A DNA stretch of 14,832 bases. It comes from Anaerolineae bacterium CG2_30_64_16 (GTDB lineage: Bacteria > Chloroflexota > Anaerolineae > CG2-30-64-16). Each line of letters starts with the position of its first letter. The stretch's first letter is position 1. Below, piece after piece: positions 6,041 to 13,159 of this stretch. Below the pieces are notes generated by a model. The model was not told the origin of the DNA. It ran no database searches and saw nothing but the letters and a program-made list of their open reading frames with translations. The translations under genes and the position numbers were made by a program. The DNA lies in contig MNXL01000308.1 in NCBI GenBank assembly GCA_001871755.1, positions 1 through 14,832 of the forward strand, in the 5' to 3' direction.

Positions 6041-6104
6041 GTCACCTTGTCACCCCATCACCGTGTCACCTTGTCACCCTGTCACCTTGTATCCTTGTTT
6101 CCGA
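6041..6104 (+). repeat. GTCACCTT octamer array (right of GT2)
   Basis: Eight 8-base steps: GTCACCTT, GTCACCCC, ATCACCGT, GTCACCTT, GTCACCCT, GTCACCTT, GTATCCTT, GTTTCCGA. GTCACCTT is the reverse complement of a rotation of the GACAAGGT unit at 4754-4794. The last two units decay into the leader of the next gene. Confidence 0.85.
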
Positions 6105-6106
6105 GG
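6103..6106 (+). promoter_or_regulatory. Ribosome-binding site fixing the GT4 start at 6113
   Basis: GAGG lies six bases before the ATG at 6113. The in-frame ATG at 6029 would add 28 residues that are pure array translation (VTLSPHHRVTLSPCHLV), and it has no ribosome-binding site, so 6113 is preferred. Confidence 0.6.
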
Positions 6107-6112
6107 TTCACC

Positions 6113-7315
6113 ATGCGCGTACTCTTCGTCACCGGCGAATATCCCGCGATGCAGGGCGGGGTTGGCGACTATACGCGGCGACTGAGCCAGGCGTTGGGCG
6201 CGTTGGGCGCGGATGTGCACGTCCTGACGCACACGCGTGCTGGTGGCGATCATCTGCGCGCGCCGATGGCCGCCTACGAGCCGATCGTCCATGCGGTCAT
6301 GATGCAAACGCGCTGGAATCTGTGGCGCCATGTCGATAACATGATCCGGCAGGTGCGGCCCGATGTGGTACACATCCAGTATCAATCCGCGGCTTACGGT
6401 CTTCATCCAGCGGTCAACTACTTGCCGCGGTGGCTGCGGCTGACCCGCCACGCCGTCTGCATCGTGACGACCTTCCACGACCTGCGTTTTCCGTATCTGT
6501 TCCCCAAGGCCGGGCCGTTGCGCTGGGGCGCTGTGTTGGCGTTGGCCCGCGGCAGCGATGCCAGCGTGATCACCAATCCAGCCGACTGGTTACGCCTGGC
6601 AAACACCGGCCTGATCGAACGTCTGCGCCCCATCCCCATCGGCAGCAACATCTGGCGGGAGCCTCCAGCCGACTACGATCGCGCGCGCCAGCGGACGCGT
6701 TGGGGAGCCGCAGGGGACGACTGGCTGCTGGCCTACTTCGGCTTTCTCAACCCCAACAAGGGGGGCGAAACGTTGATCCGGGCGCTGGCGGAGCTGGTGC
6801 GGGCGGGCAAACCGGCACGGCTCCTGATGGTGGGCGGCCAGGTGGGGTCCAGCGATCCGACCAACCTGGCCTACCTGGCCCACGTCGAGGGTTTGATCCA
6901 GGAACTGGGCGTCGCCGATCGGGTCCAGTGGACCGGTTTTACAGCCAATGACGAAGTCTCGGCCAACCTGTTGGCCACCGATTGCGCGGTGCTGCCCTAT
7001 CGTGAGGGCGCGTCCTTGCGACACGGGAGCTTGATGGCGGCGTTGGCGCACGGCCTGCCCATCGTCAGCACCGAGGTGTCACCGGCGGTCCGGGATGTGG
7101 CGACGGCCTTCCCGTTGCCCCGGGATGGCGAGAGTGCCCGCCTGGCGCCGGCCGATGATCCGGCGGGTTTGGCCGCAGCGGTGACCGAAGTGATGACCGA
7201 TTCGGGGCTGCGCGAGCGGCTGGCCGCGGCCGCGTTGGCGCTTTCCCGGCAGTTCCAATGGGACACCATTGCCCAACGCCACCTGGAGGCGTACCGTGGG
7301 CTTTTCAAGGACTGA
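6113..7315 (+). CDS. GT4 family glycosyltransferase
   Basis: 400 aa from the ATG at 6113, which opens directly with the Rossmann strand MRVLFVTGEYP. The acceptor-side glycine loop is GGVGDYTRRL (15-24), followed by VVHIQYQSA (85-93) and TTFHDLRFPYLFP (119-131). The second Rossmann domain starts near LLAYFGFLNPNKGGETLIRA (205-224), with LLMVGG (237-242) and VQWTGF (271-276). The donor-binding region is LPYREGASLRHGSLMAALAH (294-313), with a Glu (298) in the position of the first Glu of the GT4 EX7E-type motif; the second Glu appears replaced. The enzyme would move a sugar from a nucleotide donor to a lipid- or glycan-linked acceptor at the cytoplasmic face. Together with the preceding GT2 gene it looks like part of a glycan assembly set. 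Donor and linkage are unknown. Confidence 0.9.
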   Translation: MRVLFVTGEYPAMQGGVGDYTRRLSQALGALGADVHVLTHTRAGGDHLRAPMAAYEPIVHAVMMQTRWNLWRHVDNMIRQVRPDVVHIQYQSAAYGLHPAVNYLPRWLRLTRHAVCIVTTFHDLRFPYLFPKAGPLRWGAVLALARGSDASVITNPADWLRLANTGLIERLRPIPIGSNIWREPPADYDRARQRTRWGAAGDDWLLAYFGFLNPNKGGETLIRALAELVRAGKPARLLMVGGQVGSSDPTNLAYLAHVEGLIQELGVADRVQWTGFTANDEVSANLLATDCAVLPYREGASLRHGSLMAALAHGLPIVSTEVSPAVRDVATAFPLPRDGESARLAPADDPAGLAAAVTEVMTDSGLRERLAAAALALSRQFQWDTIAQRHLEAYRGLFKD

Positions 7316-7334
7316 TAGTATACCATGATATCTC

Positions 7335-7340
7335 GAGGGA
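7335..7340 (+). promoter_or_regulatory. Ribosome-binding site of the GH-A-like gene
   Basis: GAGGGA six bases before the ATG at 7347. It is a strong Shine-Dalgarno, at the head of the four-gene run, in contrast to the poor or absent sites at the array-flanked tatD and GT2 starts. Confidence 0.6.
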
Positions 7341-7346
7341 GTTATT

Positions 7347-8909
7347 ATGAAACTGAGTAAAATTCGGTTCGGCATCCGAACAAGAATGTTACGAGGCGCT
7401 ATCGGCCTGATGTTGGCCGGCGTGCTGGCATGTATCCTGCCGGGAGCGACGACCGCGACCTCCATGCCGCCGCGGTCGAACTCGATCTACGGGATGGATA
7501 TCCTCGGCGTGAGTTGGCAATGGACATTCCCACGCGTGGATGCCTGGCCACGTCTGGCCGGCCCCTTGCGGCTCGACCTGTTGGATAGCGCTATGCGACA
7601 GGCTGCCGAGGCAGGCGTGCGCTTCAATCGACTCGCTGTGTGGTGGTGTATGGTAGAGCCAGAGCGGGACCACTGGTTTTGGGATGACGTGGATGCTGCC
7701 ATCCAGATTGCCCGAAACTACGGGATCGAGACAGTTCCAGAGCTGATGTTTACCCCCTATTGGGCTGTGACGGGGGCACCGTATGCGCCGGAATGTATTA
7801 GCAACAGAGCGAAGAACGTTGCACCGTCGGATATGGCGGACTGGGATGATTTCGTGAGGACGGTCGTGCGTCGTTACGGCCTGCAAGGCAACAACGCAGT
7901 CCGCTATTGGGAGATATGGAACGAGCCCGACCTGTATGAATTCTGGGTGGTGGATAACCCCTCACCGGCGCGCACGGCGGCGGCCTATGCCACGCTATTG
8001 AAACATGCGGCGGCGATTATCCACGCCGAGTCACCGGGGGCATCGGTGATGATCGGCGGTCTGTCCGATATCAACGGCGCAACCTGGCTTGACCTGCTGC
8101 TGTCGCTAAGAGGCGATCAGGATGTGCGGCAGAGCTTCGATGTGCTGGCTGTGCACGTGTATAGCCAGCATCAGAGGCGACTCACCGCCTTCCGGTCTGT
8201 GCTGTTGGCCCATGGCCTGGGCGATCGCGCCATTTGGGATAACGAGCTCAACTACTTCGGCTGGGATTACGCGGCCGCGCAGGCCGGGTTACCCAGGCTA
8301 CTTCAAGATGTGCTAGGTGCGGGGATCGCGCGCACTTTCTGGTATGTCGCTACCACGTCGAACTGGGGGCCCGGCATCTTTGAGCCGCGCGACCCGACCT
8401 GGGATCCGCTCCCGTTCGTGCCAAGCCCGTTTTTCCAGACGTTCAAGGCGCAGGCGGCTGCATTCCGCGTGGCGTTTCGTCCCACCCCCCTGGAACCTGC
8501 CACCGAGATCCGCAAAACAACGTTGATTTTCACCTGGGAGGCATCTACCCGGGGGGACTACCCGATCACCGGCTATAAACTGCAAGTAGATAACCAAGAG
8601 TTTATGGGGGCACCGCGTTTTGCTCGCCCCGAACTGGACGCCTGGGTGTCTACCGATATTGCCAGCTTTGTACCGCTGGTAACGACCGGACACCGAAGCG
8701 GGCAGGCTTCCCAAGGTAATGGGCGGCAAACGACAGTCGCCAGACCGGCGTCTGCGGTTATCATCTATATACTGCCGGTCTCCCTGGCGTGGGGCAAGCA
8801 TACCTGGCGCGTTGCCGCGGTGGATGTACAAGGCAACGTCGGACCCTATAGCGAACTACGCGAGTTCTGGCTGCGGGCGCCACACAGCTCCTATTTGCCG
8901 CTTCTGTGA
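7347..8909 (+). CDS. Secreted clan GH-A glycoside hydrolase-like protein
   Basis: 520 aa. The N-terminus has a basic stretch then a hydrophobic core (18-33) and ATTATS, a Sec signal peptide; Cys29 lies in a poor lipobox (VLAC), so lipidation is doubtful. Residues about 48-370 form a GH-A TIM barrel of the GH39/GH5/GH42-like type: VRFNRLAVWW (91-100), the acid/base strand YWEIWNEPDL with Glu193, VLAVHVYSQH (267-276), the likely nucleophile strand AIWDNELNYFGW with Glu300, and TFWYVATTSNWGPG (330-342). Both catalytic acids are therefore present, though NEL replaces the usual TE-x-G context. Residues about 375-508 look like a fibronectin-III-like beta domain (FTWEAS, ITGYKLQV, HTWRVAAVDVQGNVGPYSE). 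The tail ends SSYLPLL. Substrate unknown; the exact GH family cannot be fixed by eye. It heads the run with three GT-C-type membrane proteins, the next of which overlaps its stop codon. Confidence 0.78.
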   Translation: MKLSKIRFGIRTRMLRGAIGLMLAGVLACILPGATTATSMPPRSNSIYGMDILGVSWQWTFPRVDAWPRLAGPLRLDLLDSAMRQAAEAGVRFNRLAVWWCMVEPERDHWFWDDVDAAIQIARNYGIETVPELMFTPYWAVTGAPYAPECISNRAKNVAPSDMADWDDFVRTVVRRYGLQGNNAVRYWEIWNEPDLYEFWVVDNPSPARTAAAYATLLKHAAAIIHAESPGASVMIGGLSDINGATWLDLLLSLRGDQDVRQSFDVLAVHVYSQHQRRLTAFRSVLLAHGLGDRAIWDNELNYFGWDYAAAQAGLPRLLQDVLGAGIARTFWYVATTSNWGPGIFEPRDPTWDPLPFVPSPFFQTFKAQAAAFRVAFRPTPLEPATEIRKTTLIFTWEASTRGDYPITGYKLQVDNQEFMGAPRFARPELDAWVSTDIASFVPLVTTGHRSGQASQGNGRQTTVARPASAVIIYILPVSLAWGKHTWRVAAVDVQGNVGPYSELREFWLRAPHSSYLPLL

Positions 8910-11170
8910 TACAGCAAAGCATGGACGATACTCCTGGCCTGACGCAAGCGAACAGACGCATCCTGGTGGCTATCCTGCTGGCATTCGCATTCCTGGGTCT
9001 TTTGTATTGCTTGGCGACCCCGATTTTCGAGGCGTCTGACGAGGTCGCTCATTACCCGGTCGTCAAGCATATTGCCGACGGCCGCGGCCTGCCCAGCCAA
9101 GATCCTGGTGTGGAGACAGCCTGGGCGCAGGAGGGAAGCCAACCTCCTCTTTATTACGCCTTGACCGCCTTTGCGACGGCATGGATTGACACGAGCGATT
9201 TCGCAGAACTGCGGCAGCTCAATCCCCTGGCGAATATCGGCAAACCTCTGGTGCCTGGCAACAAGAACATGGTGATCCACACGAGCCGGGAAGCGTTTCC
9301 CTGGCGTGGCACTGTGCTGGCAGTGCATCTGATCCGCTTTCTATCGCTGCTGCTCCAGGCAAACACCGTCTTGTTCACCTACATGATTGCCAAAGAGATC
9401 TCGCCGGAGCGTCCCGATCTGGCAGCCGGAGCGGCGGCTCTGGTGGCTTTCAACCCGATGTTCCTGTTCATTGCGGCTTCAGTGAACAATGATAACTTGA
9501 TCGTCCCGTTGGCCACGTTCACGTTATGGTGGCTGGTGCGAGGGCTGGCAGCGAACCGTTTCGGCGATCGCGACGCGGTTATCCTGGGGATTGTTCTGGG
9601 AGCGGCCGCTCTCACCAAGCTGAGCGGCCTGGCGCTAATCCCGTTGAGCGTGGGCGTACTTGCGGTCATCGCTGTCCGACGGCGCGCTGGGGGGTCATTC
9701 CTGCGTTGGGGGGCGATCGCAGGACTGTTGACGGTTGCGATCGCCGGCTGGTGGTATCTGCGCAATTGGCGCCTGTACGGCGACCCAACTGGGTTGAGCG
9801 TGATGCTCGCAATCGCAGGGCGGCGGCCTGCCCCGCCCTCCTGGAGCGCATTGTTGGGGGAGTTCACCGGATTCCGCATGTCGTATTGGGGAGTGTTCGG
9901 CGCCTTTACTGTCGTGGCACAACAGTGGGTTTATCGGTTTTACGATGGCCTGGTGCTGGCTGCCGCGACCGGCTGGATTCTCCTGACCTGGCGGGCGCGC
10001 AAGCGCCTGTGGACTCCTCAGTTGCTTTCCATCGTTCCCCTGGTGTTATGGGTGGTGGTTGTGTTCATCTCCCTGGTGCGGTGGACAAGCCTGACGTATG
10101 CCTCTCAGGGGCGGCTAATCTTCCCAGCCGCCGGGGCGGTGGCCGTCTTGTTGGTCTATGGGCTGGCCGGGTGGTTGCCGCGCCACTGGCAAGGGCAAGG
10201 TCTGGCGATCGTGGCTGCCGGGATGGTGATCCTGGCCGCTGCGTTGCCACCATGGGTGATCCATCCGGCTTACACTAAGCCACCCCTGCTGACGGCGGAT
10301 CAGGTTCCACCGTCAGCCCAACGCACGGACGTGGTTTTCGCAGGCACATTGCATTTACTGGCCTACGAGTTGCCGCAAGACACGGTGCTACCCGGGGAGC
10401 GGCTGCCCGTGACGATTTACTGGGAGACCGTCGGCCGGACCGATAAGAACTACAGCGTTTTCGTGCACTTGTTGGGACGCCACACGAAACTGGCTGGCCA
10501 GATCGGCACATATCCGGGATTGGGCGCATATCCGACCAGTTTGTTGCGATCCGGCGATATTGTGCGCGACACGTACCACGTGCCGGTCGAAGTCAGCGCG
10601 ACAGCCCCTTCGCTGTTGCGGGTAGATGTGGGACTGTACGAATACAACATCGGCGACGAGATTGGGCTGCCTGCCGTGGATGGTAATGGGCAGCCAGCCA
10701 GTGGCGTGATCGGCCAGGTCCGTCTGCTGCCGCATAAAGCGCCGGCCTATGTGATCTCTGAGCGGAAGGATATTGAGTTGGGCGGCCAGGCAATGTTGGT
10801 CGGCCACGATTCTCTCCCTGAGGTGGCACAGCCAGGACAGACACTCACGGTGACGGTGTATTGGCAGGCCAGAGCGCGCATAGCTGAGGATTATCAGGTT
10901 TTCCTGCACTTGGTTGACAGCCAGGGGCAGAATGCGGCCCAGGGTGACCAGACGCCTTTGGGTGGCGACTGGCCAACCTGGGCCTGGGAACCAGGCCAGA
11001 TCGTGCGCGATGTCTACTTACTCGAACTTCCGCAGGCGCTGCTTCCCGGCACATATCAGTTACGGACGGGGCTCTACCGCTTGAGCGACGGCATGCGTGT
11101 CTCTGTGCATGGGCCACCAGACCAGGTGCAGGATGCCGCGATTTTGTTGGGACAGATTGAGGTGCGATGA
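8906..11170 (+). CDS. GT39/ArnT-like membrane glycosyltransferase with two C-terminal beta domains
   Basis: 754 aa from a GTG that overlaps the previous stop (GTGA); the ATG at 8921 (MDDTPG) is an equally plausible start. Residues 18-450 hold roughly 11 membrane segments. The first outer loop reads TPIFEASDEVAHYPVVKHI (38-56), with acidic residues Asp45-Glu46 where GT-C enzymes carry catalytic or metal-binding acids, then EGSQPPLYYAL (76-86), a common PMT/ArnT-type signature. FNPMFLFIAASVNNDNLIVP (182-201) and YLRNWRLYGDPTGL (284-297) are also characteristic. Such enzymes move sugars from polyprenyl-phosphate donors to lipid or protein acceptors outside the membrane. Residues about 477-610 and 619-754 are two copies of a beta-rich domain: AGTLHLLAYELP / GGQAMLVGHDSLP, LPVTIYW / LTVTVYW, YSVFVHLL / YQVFLHLV, VRDTYHVP / VRDVYLLELP, VDVGLYEY / LRTGLYRL. 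The next protein carries a third copy. Confidence 0.8.
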   Translation: MIQQSMDDTPGLTQANRRILVAILLAFAFLGLLYCLATPIFEASDEVAHYPVVKHIADGRGLPSQDPGVETAWAQEGSQPPLYYALTAFATAWIDTSDFAELRQLNPLANIGKPLVPGNKNMVIHTSREAFPWRGTVLAVHLIRFLSLLLQANTVLFTYMIAKEISPERPDLAAGAAALVAFNPMFLFIAASVNNDNLIVPLATFTLWWLVRGLAANRFGDRDAVILGIVLGAAALTKLSGLALIPLSVGVLAVIAVRRRAGGSFLRWGAIAGLLTVAIAGWWYLRNWRLYGDPTGLSVMLAIAGRRPAPPSWSALLGEFTGFRMSYWGVFGAFTVVAQQWVYRFYDGLVLAAATGWILLTWRARKRLWTPQLLSIVPLVLWVVVVFISLVRWTSLTYASQGRLIFPAAGAVAVLLVYGLAGWLPRHWQGQGLAIVAAGMVILAAALPPWVIHPAYTKPPLLTADQVPPSAQRTDVVFAGTLHLLAYELPQDTVLPGERLPVTIYWETVGRTDKNYSVFVHLLGRHTKLAGQIGTYPGLGAYPTSLLRSGDIVRDTYHVPVEVSATAPSLLRVDVGLYEYNIGDEIGLPAVDGNGQPASGVIGQVRLLPHKAPAYVISERKDIELGGQAMLVGHDSLPEVAQPGQTLTVTVYWQARARIAEDYQVFLHLVDSQGQNAAQGDQTPLGGDWPTWAWEPGQIVRDVYLLELPQALLPGTYQLRTGLYRLSDGMRVSVHGPPDQVQDAAILLGQIEVR

Positions 11171-13122
11171 CAGACCGACATGCTGTGACACCTGTGATGC
11201 TTGACGCGTGCCTGGCGCTCGCCCTGGCAGGCGCAGCGTTCGCCGGGTATGCCCTTACACTCGCGCCCGGCATCTTGGGCGGTGATGCTGGCGAGCTCCA
11301 GTTCGTGCCTCATATCCTGTCCCTGGCGCACCCGACCGGGTATCCGTTGCAGATTCTGTTGGACCGGCTATGGTTGACTGTCATCCCGTTCGGCAGCGTC
11401 GCCTGGCGGATCAACCTGCTGAGCGCGCTGGTTGCTGCGCTGGGCGTGGGGATCGTCTTTACGGTGGTTCGCAGCATGACTGCTTCCCGCGTGGCTGGCA
11501 CGATAGCTGCGGTTGCGCTGGCGATTGCGCCGGTGTACTGGGGGCAGGCGGTGCTGGGTGATAAATACGCGTTGAACGGCCTGTTGACGGCGCTTTGGGC
11601 CTGGATGGCGTGGCGCTCCTACGAGCGCCCTGGCGGCTGGACGTGGGCCCAGGTTGTACTGGCGCTCGGGCTGGGGTTGGCGCACCACCGCAGCTTCCTG
11701 GTGTTCGTAGTGCCGACTCTGTTGCTGGCGATCGAATCCTTTCGGGGGGCTTGCTATCGGCGCGGATGGCTACGGCCGAACCTGCTGTTACTGGCTGGTG
11801 GGGGCGCGCTGGCGCTTCCGCTTCTGCTGTATATTTATGTGCCGCTAGCATCGCTGCGCGGCCTGCCGCCTTATCATGCGAAGATCACGAACCTGCGCGA
11901 GTTTATCGGTTTTATGAATGACGCCGGCTACATGGGACAGGTGGGTTTTCTGCCGAAGGGCGAAAACCTGCGCATGTACGCAGAGACCCTGGTGGCCAAT
12001 TTCGGGCCGCCGCTGGTCCTGACCGGCCTGGCCGGGCTGATCACCTGGTGGGTTCTGCGGCCGCGACAGCGCCGTTGGCTGGTTTTCCTGGGCCTGAGTT
12101 TTGTGTTGCAGGCTTACTTGACGCAAAACTACGATGTCCCGCGGCGTTATGTCTTTTTCATCCCGGCTTACGTGTGCGTAGCGTTGCTTGTCGGCGCAGG
12201 GGTGGCAGGTTGGCTGGCATTGGCCGGACACCTGGGGGGGCGGCGTGCGGCTTGGGTGCAAGTGAGCCTGGCGGTAGTATTCCTGGTGTTACTTATGGTC
12301 CGACTGCCCGGTCAATGGCGAATTCGGTGGTTGGAACAACACGTCGCCCGTCCGATGGATATCTGGCGGCAAGATCTCAAGACCGGGGGACAAGCGGACC
12401 GCCTGGCGATGGCCCTGGCGCTGGTGCCGCCGCGGTCGCTCGTGGTGGGCGACTGGGAGCAGGCGACTCCTCTCTGGTATGCGCAGCAGGTGCAAGGCTT
12501 CTGCCCCGATTGCAGGATCCAGGGGGACTTTTATGACCTGATCAAGCACGCCGCACGCGCCACAGCGGAAAATCGACCGCTCTATGTGGCGCGTACGCTC
12601 AACCAAGCCACCGACTGGAGCAAACCGACCGCGGCAGGGCCGTTGGTCCACCTGGCATCTACTCCGCAGACGGAATTGCCGGCGGGGTTGGTGCTGCTTG
12701 ATGTGGTTTTTGATGGCCAGGTTCGATTGGCCGGTCATACGTGGCCGCTGGGCAAGCCGGTTCTTCAGCGCGGCCAGGTGCTGCCGCTGAGCCTGATCTG
12801 GCGTCTGGAGCAATCGACGGCGCCGGACTACGCGATTGCGCTGCGCCTGGTGCACGCGCAACGTGGCGAGATCTGGAAGACCGACAACCCGGCGCCCGTA
12901 CTGGGGATGTATCCTTTCAGCCGTCAAGCGGCGGGTCAGGTTGTGGCCGATTACTACGAGATCCCACTGCCGTGGAATGCGCCTGCGGGAGCGTACCAGG
13001 TCGAGGTGGCCTTGTATCGGGTATTGCCCGGTGGCGGGTTCATAAACGCGAAGACAGCCGATGCAGCGGGCCGGGCGATCGGGGAAGCGGCGACGGTATT
13101 GAGCTTCGACCTGCACCCGTGA
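11167..13122 (+). CDS. DUF2723 (GT117-type) membrane protein with C-terminal beta domain
   Basis: 651 aa; its ATG overlaps the previous stop (ATGA) and has GAGGTG at 11159-11164. The N-terminus is a DUF2723 signature: TLAPGILGGDAGELQFVPHI (31-50), LAHPTGYPLQILL (53-65), WRINLLSAL (80-88). DUF2723 proteins are GT-C-fold transferases, assigned to GT117 where studied as protein O-mannosyltransferase-like enzymes. Asp40 and Glu43 in GGDAGEL are the likely conserved acids. About 10-11 membrane segments follow up to residue 380; NYDVPRRYVFFIPAYV (321-336) is also family-typical. A soluble stretch (about 385-510; SLVVGDWEQATPLWYAQ) lies outside the membrane. Residues about 512-651 match the beta domain of the preceding protein: FDGQVRLAGHTWP, LPLSLIW, DYAIALRLV, VADYYEIPLP, YQVEVALYRV. 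It is very likely coexpressed with its neighbours. Confidence 0.85.
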   Translation: MTDRHAVTPVMLDACLALALAGAAFAGYALTLAPGILGGDAGELQFVPHILSLAHPTGYPLQILLDRLWLTVIPFGSVAWRINLLSALVAALGVGIVFTVVRSMTASRVAGTIAAVALAIAPVYWGQAVLGDKYALNGLLTALWAWMAWRSYERPGGWTWAQVVLALGLGLAHHRSFLVFVVPTLLLAIESFRGACYRRGWLRPNLLLLAGGGALALPLLLYIYVPLASLRGLPPYHAKITNLREFIGFMNDAGYMGQVGFLPKGENLRMYAETLVANFGPPLVLTGLAGLITWWVLRPRQRRWLVFLGLSFVLQAYLTQNYDVPRRYVFFIPAYVCVALLVGAGVAGWLALAGHLGGRRAAWVQVSLAVVFLVLLMVRLPGQWRIRWLEQHVARPMDIWRQDLKTGGQADRLAMALALVPPRSLVVGDWEQATPLWYAQQVQGFCPDCRIQGDFYDLIKHAARATAENRPLYVARTLNQATDWSKPTAAGPLVHLASTPQTELPAGLVLLDVVFDGQVRLAGHTWPLGKPVLQRGQVLPLSLIWRLEQSTAPDYAIALRLVHAQRGEIWKTDNPAPVLGMYPFSRQAAGQVVADYYEIPLPWNAPAGAYQVEVALYRVLPGGGFINAKTADAAGRAIGEAATVLSFDLHP

Positions 13123-13148
13123 CCACGTGCACACTGATGGATACCGAC

Positions 13149-13154
13149 GGGAGG
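13149..13154 (+). promoter_or_regulatory. Ribosome-binding site of the YfhO-like gene
   Basis: GGGAGG five bases before the ATG at 13160, a strong Shine-Dalgarno that fixes the start of a reading frame that runs off the window end. Confidence 0.7.
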
Positions 13155-13159
13155 CCTTG

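Noticed and set aside
6029..6112. Upstream ATG as GT4 start
   Set aside because: It would encode 28 residues of pure GTCACCTT translation without a ribosome-binding site, while GAGG precedes the ATG at 6113.
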